Part shown: piece by piece, positions 38,349-47,923 of the stretch
Layout of the letters: each line of letters opens with the position of its first letter
How positions within the stretch are numbered: position 1 is the first letter of the stretch
Source: Olsenella_K absiana
Lineage (GTDB): Bacteria > Actinomycetota > Coriobacteriia > Coriobacteriales > Atopobiaceae
DNA: 64,000 nt
Assembly (NCBI RefSeq): GCF_036408855.1
Contig: NZ_JAZGJQ010000005.1
Span: 62,001 to 126,000, forward strand
Direction: 5' to 3'
Program-made: the position numbers and the translations under genes
Notes under the pieces: model-generated
The model's database searches: none
The model's input: only the letters and a program-made list of their open reading frames with translations
Told to the model about the DNA's origin: nothing

Positions 38349-39749
38349 CTACTTCTCCGGGGCGAGGGCGGCCTCGTCAGCCTGGAGCGACTGGCGGGCC
38401 TCGGCGAGCTGCTGGCGCACCGCCTCGGAGCCGGTGCCGCCGTAGGTGTTGCGCGCGTTCGCGATGCCGGCGGGATCGAGGTCACGGGCGACGTCGTCCT
38501 CGAAGAGGTCGCTCGCCGCCTTGAACTCCGCAGGCGTCAGGTCCTCGAGGCCCTTGTGGTGCTTCTCGCAGTACAGCACCAGCTGGCCGACGACGGCGTG
38601 GGCCTCGCGGAAGGGCATGCCCTTCTTGGCCAGGTAGTCCGCCACGTCGGTGGCGGAGGTGAAGCCCCTCTGCGCCTGGGCGAGCATCACATCCTCGTGG
38701 ACGGTCATCGTCTCGAGCATGCCGGACGCGATCTCCATGCAGTCGGAGAGGGTGCGCACGGCGTCGAGCGGCCCCTCCTTGCACTCCTGCAGGTCCTTGT
38801 TGTAGGCGAGCGGAAGGCTCTTCATGGTGGTGAGCAGCGCCATGAGGTCACCGTAGACGCGGCCCGTCTTGCCGCGCGTGAGCTCGGCGAAGTCCGGGTT
38901 CTTCTTCTGGGGCATGATGCTCGAGCCCGTGGAGTAGGAGTCGGAGAGCGTGATGAAGCCGAACTCGGTGCTGCTCCAGAGCACGATCTCCTCGCAAAGG
39001 CGCGAGAGGTGCATCATGCTCACGCTGCAGGCGTACTCGAGGTCCAGCAGGTAGTCGCGGTCGCTCACCGCGTCGAGCGAGTTGGGGATCGCGTGGTCGA
39101 AGCCCAGGAGCTCCGTGGTGTAGGCGCGGTCGAGCGGGTAGGTCGTGCCGGCGAGCGCCGCGGCGCCGAGCGGGTTGGCGTCGGCTGCCTTGAGAGCCGC
39201 CTCGAGGCGGACGTAGTCGCGCTGGAACATCCAGTAGTACGCGAGGAGGTGGTGCGATAGGAGCACCGGCTGGGCGTGCTGCAGGTGGGTGTAGCCTGGG
39301 AGCACGACGCCGAGGTAGCGCTCTGCGCAGTCCACGAAGGTGCGGCGCAGCTCGACGTTGCCGCGCATGAGCTGCGCGGTGAGGTCCTTCGCGAGCAGGC
39401 GGATGTCAGTCGCCACCTGGTCGTTCCTGCTGCGGCCCGTGTGCAGGCGGGCGCCGGGCTGGCCGATCTGCGCCGTGAGGCGCGACTCGACGGCCATGTG
39501 GACGTCCTCGTCGTTCACGTCCCAGGGGAAGGTGCCGTCGGCGATCTGTTGCGCTATGTCCGCCAGGCCGCGGTCGATCGCCTGCTGGTCGGCGTCGGAG
39601 ATGATGCCCTGCCGGGCCAGCATCCGGGCGTGCGCCCGCGAGCCCGCGACGTCTTGCTGCGCCATGTTCTTGTCGACCTCGAGCGAGGCGCCGAACTCCT
39701 GCGTGAACTGGTCGACGCCCTTCTCGAACCTGCCGCCCCAAAGTGCCAT
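38349..39749 (-). CDS. argH: Argininosuccinate lyase
   Basis: A 466-residue lyase giving arginine and fumarate, the last step of arginine biosynthesis. Family marks: N-terminal MALWGGRFEKGVDQF, TGRSRNDQVATD, GYTHLQHAQPVLLSHH, and the signature GSSIMPQKKNPDFAELTRGK with the catalytic serine loop. I took the ATG giving MALWGG, the standard family N-terminus; another ATG lies four codons upstream. It lies 139 bases downstream of argG on the same strand, with a hairpin between, so the two may share a transcript in part. Confidence 0.97.
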   Translation of the reverse strand: MALWGGRFEKGVDQFTQEFGASLEVDKNMAQQDVAGSRAHARMLARQGIISDADQQAIDRGLADIAQQIADGTFPWDVNDEDVHMAVESRLTAQIGQPGARLHTGRSRNDQVATDIRLLAKDLTAQLMRGNVELRRTFVDCAERYLGVVLPGYTHLQHAQPVLLSHHLLAYYWMFQRDYVRLEAALKAADANPLGAAALAGTTYPLDRAYTTELLGFDHAIPNSLDAVSDRDYLLDLEYACSVSMMHLSRLCEEIVLWSSTEFGFITLSDSYSTGSSIMPQKKNPDFAELTRGKTGRVYGDLMALLTTMKSLPLAYNKDLQECKEGPLDAVRTLSDCMEIASGMLETMTVHEDVMLAQAQRGFTSATDVADYLAKKGMPFREAHAVVGQLVLYCEKHHKGLEDLTPAEFKAASDLFEDDVARDLDPAGIANARNTYGGTGSEAVRQQLAEARQSLQADEAALAPEK

Positions 39750-39808
39750 GTGATACCCCATCCTGTCGCCCCGCGCGCCGGTGCGCGCACGTCACCACTG
39801 TAACCAAA

Positions 39809-39838
39809 GGGACCCCACGGCGGCTGCCGCGAGGTCCC
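39809..39838 (-). terminator. Hairpin between argG and argH
   Basis: GGGACC and GGTCCC enclose an inner GGC/GCC pairing; on the minus strand it is followed by TTTGG. It could attenuate read-through from argG into argH. Confidence 0.5.
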
Positions 39839-39888
39839 CTTCCCCATCGTCCGGCCTGGCGCCGCCCAGGCGGCGCGCTGCGCCTCCG

Positions 39889-41115
<1,227 letters not shown>

Positions 41116-41322
41116 GATGCTCTCCTTATGGTTGGCTTCTTGCGAGGTTAATGACCTGCCGGCCAGGACGCTGGGCTTGCGCGCCCGCGGACGGGGCCGG
41201 GCCTTCTGCCTGACGAGAGGACCTCTACGGGGCCTCCCGACGCTCTCGGGTCCTTGTTGCAAGGGGGTGTTGCTTGCCAAGCGCGCCTCTGGGCGCGGGC
41301 GCAGCGTCGCCGCTGGTGCGGC

Positions 41323-41412
41323 CTATCGTCGCTGCGAGATGCGGATGGCGCGGCGTCGCAGGGAGACCTCGTTCGCGTTGGCGTGGAGCATGTTCGCGAA
41401 CATACGCTTCAT
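41323..41412 (-). CDS. Arginine-rich leader peptide upstream of argG
   Basis: A 29-codon frame, too short for ordinary gene calling. An excellent ribosome-binding site (GAGGAGG, 7 bases before ATG) initiates MKRMFANMLHANANEVSL followed by RRRAIRISQRR. Seven of 29 residues are Arg, including a CGA-CGC-CGC run and a terminal CGA-CGA before TAG. It ends 207 bases before argG on the same strand. The segment 41301-41313, just past its stop, is complementary to the CGACGCCGC run with a single mismatch, so ribosome position could control RNA pairing. I infer a leader peptide sensing charged tRNA-Arg; I see no classical T-rich attenuator. Confidence 0.72.
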   Translation of the reverse strand: MKRMFANMLHANANEVSLRRRAIRISQRR

Positions 41413-41737
41413 GGCGTGGCCTCCTCAAAAGCGAGTGGCGTGTGCTCTTGCACACGGCTGCAGCTTGCACGTCTGCCCTCTGGCTCCGTGCCTTTCCGTG
41501 CCCTGCATCATAGGCCGAATCGCCATCACGCGACCGGGAATCCCTTTATTCGCCGCCAACCGAAACATGCAGGATACATTCGTGCGAGAAGGACGGGGAG
41601 CCGCGGGGATCGTGCGCGCGGCGGGCGTGCATCTCCTGTGTTCGCGACCGTCACGTCCAGCCATGCCTTATTGCAGATAACGTTGCAGACATAGCAAAGC
41701 AGGCCAGAGCGGCTAGCGCCCTGACCTGCGTGTTCTC
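41413..41737. other. Intergenic region upstream of the arginine leader
   Basis: No larger gene is seen. It holds the ribosome-binding site and promoter region of the leader/argG unit (a TATGAT -10-like box on the minus strand at 41512-41507), a GTGTGC/GCACAC inverted repeat near 41437-41452, a weak ARG-box-like GAATAAAGGGATTC, and the tRNA-Lys terminator. Confidence 0.5.
41699..41729 (-). terminator. tRNA-Lys terminator
   Basis: GCAGG-CAG-GCG pairs with CGC-CTG-CCTGC with small mismatches; on the minus strand it is followed by TTTGCT. Confidence 0.7.
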
Positions 41738-41813
41738 TGGTGCGCCCTGTGGGCCTCGAACCCACGACCTTGGGATTAAAAGTCCCCTGCTCTACCAACT
41801 GAGCTAAGGGCGC
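41738..41813 (-). tRNA. tRNA-Lys(TTT)
   Basis: A 76-base tRNA with encoded CCA. Acceptor GCGCCCT pairs with AGGGCGC; anticodon loop CTTTTAA gives TTT. The first anticodon-stem pair appears to be G-A. Confidence 0.95.
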
Positions 41814-41883
41814 GCGCTTGTGATTCTATCACGCCACCCTGGCAACCACCTGGCCCGAAGCCAGGCCGGCAGGCGGGGCGCCC

Positions 41884-43164
41884 CTACGCACCCCAGGCCC
41901 AGGTGCCGTCGACGAACACGGGTACCTCCTCGCCCTCGGGCGTCACGCCCGTCACGCTGAGGTCGTCGGTGCCGATCATGAAGTCGACGTGCGTGTGGCT
42001 CTGGTTCACGCCGTGCGCGAGGAGCTCCTCCTTCGACATGTCGAGGCCGCCGGCGAGGCACTCGGGAAAGCCCATGCCCAGGGCGAGGTGGCAGCTCGCG
42101 TTCTCGTCGTAGAGCGTGTCGTAGAACAGGATGCCGCTCTGGCGGATGGGCGTATCCTTGGCGATGAGCGCGCACTCGCCGAGGCGACAGGCGTTCTCGT
42201 CCGTGTCCACGATCTGCTTGAGCACCTCGTAGCCGCCCTTTGCCCCGTACTCCACCACGCGACCGCCCTCGAAGCGCAGCCAGAAGTCTCGGACGATCTG
42301 ACCGGCGTGCACCAGGGGCATGGCGGAGAAGACGATCCCGTCCGCGCGGGTGCGGTCAGGCGTGGTGAAGACCTCCTCGGTCGGGATGTTGGGGAAGTAG
42401 CTCACGCCGTCGACCGTGGTCGCCGCGCCTCCCTCCCAGATGCCGCCGCGGTTGAGCCCGACCGTGAGGTCGGTGCCGTTCGAGGCGCGATAGTGCAGCC
42501 TGTCGAAGGCGTAGCCGTTGAGCAGCGACTTGTTCCTCTCGAAGGTCGCGTTGTGCGCGTCCCACTCAGCCTCCGGGTCGGTGCCGGAGGACCTGGCGAC
42601 GCACAGGATCTCCCTCCAGAGCCTGAGCTGGGCCTCGTCGGCGTCGAGGTCGGGGAAGACCGTCTTGGCCCAGGCGGCGATGGGGACGCCGGCTATGCAC
42701 CAGGTGTTGCGGCCGAAGTCGAGGCCGGAGCGGAACGCCTTGCACTCGCTGTTGCGGGCGCGCGAGGCCGCAGCGGGCTTCGCCGGGTCGACGCCTGCGA
42801 GGGCCGAGGGATCCTGGCCCTCGAGGAAGAGGAAGGCAGCCCCCGCCTCGGCGAGTGAGTCGAGCTGCTCGCGCTTCCACGAGGGGGTGTGGCGGAAGTA
42901 CTCGAGGCCGACGTTCTGGTAGGTCAGGCGCGTGATCTCGTCGTCCGCCCACAGGACGGTCACGTGGCTCGCGCCGGCCTCGTAGGCCGCACGGGTCACC
43001 TTGCGCGCGAAGTCGGCGCGCTCGACGGGGGCGGTGAGCACGAGCTCCTGGCCAGGCTGCAGGGCGACACCCCTCCTCACGATGAGGCGGGCGTATCGGT
43101 CGAGCTGGAGCTGGAGCCCCTCCCCCTCGCCGGCGGGCGGCTCTTCTCGCTGGATTGTGGTCAT
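41884..43164 (-). CDS. M29-family metallo-aminopeptidase (PepS/AmpS-like)
   Basis: A 426-residue cytosolic aminopeptidase. The C-terminal metal-binding region is recognisable: LNRGGIWEGG, FPNIPTEEVFTTPDR, FEGGRVVEYGAKGG, LGECALIAKDTPI, and SHTHVDFMIGTDDL with the His-x-Asp ligands. The N-terminal half binds the substrate chain end. These enzymes remove N-terminal residues from peptides with broad specificity. ATG (MTTIQREEPPAG) has AAAGGAAG upstream; the frame continues upstream through the tRNA terminator and is not coding there. It follows tRNA-Gly on the same strand. Confidence 0.92.
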   Translation of the reverse strand: MTTIQREEPPAGEGEGLQLQLDRYARLIVRRGVALQPGQELVLTAPVERADFARKVTRAAYEAGASHVTVLWADDEITRLTYQNVGLEYFRHTPSWKREQLDSLAEAGAAFLFLEGQDPSALAGVDPAKPAAASRARNSECKAFRSGLDFGRNTWCIAGVPIAAWAKTVFPDLDADEAQLRLWREILCVARSSGTDPEAEWDAHNATFERNKSLLNGYAFDRLHYRASNGTDLTVGLNRGGIWEGGAATTVDGVSYFPNIPTEEVFTTPDRTRADGIVFSAMPLVHAGQIVRDFWLRFEGGRVVEYGAKGGYEVLKQIVDTDENACRLGECALIAKDTPIRQSGILFYDTLYDENASCHLALGMGFPECLAGGLDMSKEELLAHGVNQSHTHVDFMIGTDDLSVTGVTPEGEEVPVFVDGTWAWGA

Positions 43165-43232
43165 GGCGCTTCCTTTCGGTCGGGCGCGCGGCCGATCCGC
43201 ACTCCCAGGCCTGGAGATCTTCCCAACAGAAA

Positions 43233-43250
43233 AGGCCCCCGAAGGGGCCT
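43233..43250 (-). terminator. tRNA-Gly terminator
   Basis: AGGCCCC and GGGGCCT with a 4-base loop; on the minus strand it is followed by TTTTCTG. Confidence 0.85.
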
Positions 43251-43260
43251 GTAGGTGCTC

Positions 43261-43335
43261 TGGAGCGGGCAACGGGATTCGAACCCGCGGATGACGGCTT
43301 GGGAAGCCGTTGCCTTACCACTTGGCGATGCCCGC
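43261..43335 (-). tRNA. tRNA-Gly(CCC)
   Basis: A 75-base tRNA with encoded CCA. Acceptor GCGGGCA pairs with TGCCCGC; anticodon stem ACGGC/GCCGT encloses TTCCCAA, giving CCC. TAGAAT lies just upstream as a -10 candidate. Confidence 0.95.
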
Positions 43336-43476
43336 ATGTAGAAGGGATTCTAGCACACAATCACGTGGTCGGTACGAGATTTGGAAACCCGCACAGAAAG
43401 GAGCCGGGCAGGCGCGGCCCGCGCGCGGAGAAGGACGCGGGGCAGGCGGCGGGCCGCATTGCGGCCCGCCCGTACC

Positions 43477-46400
43477 CTACGACCTGCGAATGAACTCGCA
43501 GATCAGGCGGGCAACCGAGGACACCTGCTTCGGGTCGACGTTCATCGGCACGTCGTTCTCCGTGTGGGAGAGGGCGGGCAGGCCGTTCTCGTCCATGCCC
43601 ATGACGGTGATGGCCCGGACGCGGGCGCGCATGGCGCAGGTCGCGTCGGTCTCCTCCCAGCCGTAGTCGATCTTCTCCACGGGTATCTGGAGGTCGGACG
43701 CGGTCTGCGTGAGGAGGCGCGAGCTCCTGCGGTCCGCGCGCCGCCCCTCGTCGTAGCCCTCGTTGGTGAGCGTGACGAGCTGGCCGGCGCCGATGCTGTC
43801 GAGGTTGACGAGGAAGGCGCCGCGCAGGTCGCGACGGAAGTTGGCGACGAAGGACCGCGCGCCGGCGTGGTCCATCTCGGATCCTCCGACGCAGACGAAC
43901 CAGATGTCGTGCGCGATGAGGTAGTCGTCCCCGAGGCCAAGGATGGCGTCCTGGAGGTCGCCCTCGTCGACTGCAGAGGGCGCGTCCTCGGCAGGCGCGT
44001 CCTCGGCACCTACGGCCTGGTCGTCCACGGCGCTCTGTGCGGGCGCCGCGTCGGGGGCGGCAGAGTCGTCGACGGACGCCGCTGCGCCAGCGTTGTCATC
44101 TGGGGCCATGACGTCCTGCTCGCGCAGGTCAGACCTGAGCGCAGCCCCTCCCTTCCAGCCATGCAGCGGCGAGGTGGGGTCGTCGGTGGTGGCGTCGTAC
44201 TCCGCGGTGGCTCCGAGGTCGGCCGCGGGTCCCTCCGCCACGGCGTCAGCGGAGTCCCCGAGATCCCCCTCGTCCTCGTAGTCCTTGGAGCCGGACAAAG
44301 GGTCGCTCGTGCGGGACGAGACGTCCGGAAGGTCGAAGAGGGCGGCGCGGCGGGCGATGTTGGGGGTGGTCGAAGGCGGCTCGTAGGTGGACTTGCCCCA
44401 GTTCGGGTCATCGATCGGGCGCGGGGCGGGTCGCGAGGGAACGGTCTCCTCGTCCTCGTCGAGATCGAGGTCGGTGAGGGTGTCGAGACCGGAGGTGTCC
44501 TTGGGAAGGATGTCGTCGCCCTCCCCTTCCTCGCCGAGCTCGAGATAGCTCACGCGGCCGTCAAGCTCCTCGCGGATGACGTCCCCATCGTGGCGGGCGT
44601 CTTCATCGCGGCTTGCGCCCGCCTCACGCTCGGGGCACTCGCCTCCCGCCTTCGCGGCCGCAGCGCGTCCCTCGGGGTCCCGGGGATTGGCGTCAGGTGA
44701 GTCGACCGGCTCCCCAGCCTCTTCCGGAAGGTCGGCATAGCCGTCCTCAAGGGACTCGTCCTCGTAGTCCGCGTCCGCGTAGTCGGAGTCGTAGTCGTCG
44801 TAGCCCGCCTCTTCGGGCTCGTCCGCGTGATACCCGTCGCCGGGCACGTAGCCGTCATCGCAGGAGGCGACCGCCTCCCGATCGGGGGCTGCGTCGCCTG
44901 TGGCAGCGGAGTCTGCGCCCTCCGCAGGGCCGCCGCTGCGCGCGAGGCGCTGGCGCAGCCGCGAGAAGGCTCCCCGGACGCGGTCGGAGAAGCTGGTCTT
45001 CTCGGCCCCGTCGTCCGTCCCCACCTGCTCGTACTGGGCGTCGGAGTAGTCCAGGCCCTCGCCGTTCTCCTCCACGTCGTAGGCCTCGTCGTCGAAAGGC
45101 GCGCCCTCGTCGTAGGGGACGTCCTCGGCATACGCGTCTCCGGCATACGAGTCCTCGGAAAGGGAAGCGTCCGCGGACCCGTATTCGACGTCAGCCTCTG
45201 CGGGCATCTTGAAGGCTGCGGTGTCCCCGGGCAGGACCTCCGCGCCCTCCTTGGAGAGGTCGACGACGTCCTCGGGCTCCTCGGCGGGGCGCTCCGGGTC
45301 CTCGACGGCCGGCTGATCCCAGTCGAGATCGGCCGCCGCGACCACGCCCTCAGGCTCCTTCTCCTCCGAGGAGCCCGGCTCTGCGTCTGCGTAATCCTCC
45401 TCGACAAGGACCTCCGCCTCTACCTCGTGCGCCTCGTCCTGGACGACGCGCACCGACTCGGGTCGGGGCTGTCTGCGGGTCGCTCGGCTCGCGGTGACCT
45501 GCTCCGCCTCGGAGGGGGACTGGGTCGTTATGGCCTGCTCGTCGCGACCTTCGGGGGCCGAGAGGGACGTGCGCTCGTCACGAACGTCGGAGTCGTCAAC
45601 GCGGATGGGGTCCGGGATGGCGGCCGGGGCCTCGGGTGCGACGGAGACGACCTCGACGTCCTTCTCGGCCGCGTCTTCGACCTCCGCCGGGGCGACTGGT
45701 GCGACGGCGGTCGCCTCGTCGTCCGTCTGTGCCGGCTCTACGGCCACGCCCTCGACCGGGGCGAGGTCGGCCTCCTCGAGGGGCGCATCCTCCTCCACGA
45801 CGTTCTGAGGCATGTCGTCGGGGGTTAGCGGGAGAAGGGCCTCGTCTGGCGCCACCCTCTTCTCGCTCGCGAAGGAGGCGCCTGCGGGACGATCGAGCTC
45901 GTCGAGATCATCGAGCTCGTCGCCCTCGTACTTCGCCTCGAACTCGCTGTAATCTACCGATTCGCCGTCGGTGAGGTCCTTGCCGCGGCGAATCGCGATG
46001 GGATCGCCGTCGCCGCGATGGAAGAGGCCCTTGATGCGCGAGAGGAGCCTCTTGCCCGTTCCGCGCACCGCATCAGACGCCTTCCCGGGCATCCCGGCGG
46101 ACGGGGCGGGCTCTGTCTCCTCGGCATACAGCTCGCCATACGCGTCCTTCTCCGCGACTTGCGCACCTTGGCCGTCGCTGGCCATCGCATCGTCGGGCCA
46201 TTGGCCCGCGACGTCCTGCACCTCCTGCTCGTCCACGGGACCGTAGCCATCGGAATCCGTCGCCGCCGAGTCGCCGGCGTCGTAGCCCTGGTCCGCATAG
46301 GAGGCGGCGCCCTCCTGCTCCGCGGTCTGGTCGTAGGGCGTCTCGTCGTACGGCTGCTCCCCCTCTGCGTAGGCCTCCTCGTCGTAGCTCGCATAGGTGT

Positions 46401-47433
46401 TCTCTTCGGCCTGCGGCTGCTGGACGAATCCCTGCTCGTGGCCGAGGTCGGCCGCCTCGGTCTGGTACTGCTCCGGCGCCGACGCCTCTGCCGCCGCCAC
46501 CTCGTCTCCGGCGTCGCCGGAGACGTTGATCTGCCTTGGGGCCTCGTACACGATCTCGCAGTCGGCCGGGAGCATGCCGAGCGACTCGAGGACCTCCCTG
46601 CCGTGGCGGACTCCGCGGACCTCCTCGTAGACGGGCTGGGGCTTAGGGGCGGGCTCGGACGCGCGACGGACGTACGGCTTGCCCTCGATGGTTGCGTCGA
46701 CGCGGTCCTCTCCGGGACGCACCTTCGCGAGCACGGCCATGAGCGCGGCGACGGACGACTTGTTGTCGTTGGACCCGGTGGTGTATGCGCCGAAGTTCTC
46801 GATGATCGCCGCCACCGCCACGACGACGATCGGAAGCGAGGCTACGAGGGCGACGACCCAGACGAAGAGGCGCACGGCGGATGGAACGAAGCCAAGTACC
46901 TGGAAGAGCGACCCGATTGCGGCGACGCAGGTGCTCGGGAAGGCGGCGCGCTTCAAGAACGACTGGTAGCGAGCGAGGGAGCTCGAGTACAGGACGTTCT
47001 GTCGCGGGGTGTCGTAGTGCGCGAGGATGACGATCGGGCGCGCACCCTTGACGACCTTGTCGCCCGTCGCGTGGTGGACCGCGACGACGTTCTGGCTCCG
47101 TCTCGCGGGACCGAGGTTCTCGAACACGTTCCTCCCGAAGTGCCTCATGGCGAGAAGGACGGCGCAGACCAGGGCGAGCAGGAAGGCGATGACCTTGGGA
47201 GCGCCGTTCGCCACGCCGCACACCAGAAGCGCGAGGAAGAGCACGAGGGAAACGACCTGCGGCATGAGCCTGCCGAGGGGATGGGTGTCGAACTCCTGGA
47301 TCGACGGTTCGAGGCCGTGGTCCTTCATCACCTCGACGATGGTCTCGGCGGCCTGGAACTCCTCTTGGCTGTTTGCGGGAGCGATACCAATCTCGTCATC
47401 GAGATAGTCCATGTAATCGCGCGTCTTGGCCAT
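43477..47433 (-). CDS. Membrane M28-like peptidase interrupted by a large acidic disordered insert
   Basis: A 1,318-residue protein. The N-terminal part has two pairs of membrane helices (about 55-95 and 165-210), the first metal motif VILAHYDTP (about 140) and GSNDNKSSVAAL (about 222), which supplies the bridging Asp. Then about 925 residues (240-1165) are Asp/Glu/Ala-rich with Tyr and Pro, with no membrane segment and no recognisable domain. The fold resumes with DIWFVCVGGSEMDHAG, VNLDSIG and LSHTEND. The expected EE pair reads SE, so the general base may be lost. Frame is continuous. Divergent from the WYL regulator; function unknown. Confidence 0.8.
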   Translation of the reverse strand: MAKTRDYMDYLDDEIGIAPANSQEEFQAAETIVEVMKDHGLEPSIQEFDTHPLGRLMPQVVSLVLFLALLVCGVANGAPKVIAFLLALVCAVLLAMRHFGRNVFENLGPARRSQNVVAVHHATGDKVVKGARPIVILAHYDTPRQNVLYSSSLARYQSFLKRAAFPSTCVAAIGSLFQVLGFVPSAVRLFVWVVALVASLPIVVVAVAAIIENFGAYTTGSNDNKSSVAALMAVLAKVRPGEDRVDATIEGKPYVRRASEPAPKPQPVYEEVRGVRHGREVLESLGMLPADCEIVYEAPRQINVSGDAGDEVAAAEASAPEQYQTEAADLGHEQGFVQQPQAEENTYASYDEEAYAEGEQPYDETPYDQTAEQEGAASYADQGYDAGDSAATDSDGYGPVDEQEVQDVAGQWPDDAMASDGQGAQVAEKDAYGELYAEETEPAPSAGMPGKASDAVRGTGKRLLSRIKGLFHRGDGDPIAIRRGKDLTDGESVDYSEFEAKYEGDELDDLDELDRPAGASFASEKRVAPDEALLPLTPDDMPQNVVEEDAPLEEADLAPVEGVAVEPAQTDDEATAVAPVAPAEVEDAAEKDVEVVSVAPEAPAAIPDPIRVDDSDVRDERTSLSAPEGRDEQAITTQSPSEAEQVTASRATRRQPRPESVRVVQDEAHEVEAEVLVEEDYADAEPGSSEEKEPEGVVAAADLDWDQPAVEDPERPAEEPEDVVDLSKEGAEVLPGDTAAFKMPAEADVEYGSADASLSEDSYAGDAYAEDVPYDEGAPFDDEAYDVEENGEGLDYSDAQYEQVGTDDGAEKTSFSDRVRGAFSRLRQRLARSGGPAEGADSAATGDAAPDREAVASCDDGYVPGDGYHADEPEEAGYDDYDSDYADADYEDESLEDGYADLPEEAGEPVDSPDANPRDPEGRAAAAKAGGECPEREAGASRDEDARHDGDVIREELDGRVSYLELGEEGEGDDILPKDTSGLDTLTDLDLDEDEETVPSRPAPRPIDDPNWGKSTYEPPSTTPNIARRAALFDLPDVSSRTSDPLSGSKDYEDEGDLGDSADAVAEGPAADLGATAEYDATTDDPTSPLHGWKGGAALRSDLREQDVMAPDDNAGAAASVDDSAAPDAAPAQSAVDDQAVGAEDAPAEDAPSAVDEGDLQDAILGLGDDYLIAHDIWFVCVGGSEMDHAGARSFVANFRRDLRGAFLVNLDSIGAGQLVTLTNEGYDEGRRADRRSSRLLTQTASDLQIPVEKIDYGWEETDATCAMRARVRAITVMGMDENGLPALSHTENDVPMNVDPKQVSSVARLICEFIRRS

Positions 47434-47923
47434 ATTGGTTTTCCTTACCTGGAATTCGTGGGTACCTCTTTGGTGCAGCGGTTCGTCGCATTCGTTTCTT
47501 GAGTATACGTCTAGCAGGTTGCGTCTGCCCTGCTGGGGCCCGGCGGGGCGACAGGGCTCGGCTGCAGGCAGGCCCCTTCGCGTCAGGCGGGAGAGGCGGG
47601 CGCATCTTCGCCAACGGGATACGGATCCCTCGGACGCGACCGATTATGAGACGACTTCGACCATGAGACTGCTTCCGAACAGATGTATTCTGTCCAGCGT
47701 CCTGCGGTTCCCCAGCGCCCGTTTGCCCGTGGGGCGGCGCACGCGGGCCATTCGCACGGCTCCGGCGGTCAAATTGCTCCCTGCGGTACATCTCACGCTT
47801 GCAATACCGCATACATACATATGTAGCATCGCCTGTAATACCGCTCGTCATGCAGTGTAAGACATTGTGTTTTCCAGTATTAGCACAGGTATACCTAGGT
47901 TTCGCGCATTGGGGGTTGCTAAC
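47434..47923. other. Divergent promoter region between the M28-like gene and the WYL regulator
   Basis: No gene recognised. The right end contains an AATACCGC direct repeat (47803-47810 and 47837-47844) around a TACATATGTA palindrome (47816-47825), the best operator candidates. The middle is G+C-rich and unremarkable. Confidence 0.4.

Noticed and set aside
41225..41470. 81-codon minus-strand frame overlapping the arginine leader
   Set aside because: Different frame from the leader peptide, no ribosome-binding site; the short frame has a near-ideal one.
41530..41560. ARG-box-like GAATAAAGGGATTC upstream of the arginine leader
   Set aside because: Two bases longer than the ArgR consensus half-site spacing and found once only; no argR in this window to support it.
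46018..47502. Plus-strand frame opposite the M28-like gene
   Set aside because: Opposite strand contains the metal motifs; no ribosome-binding site or domain.
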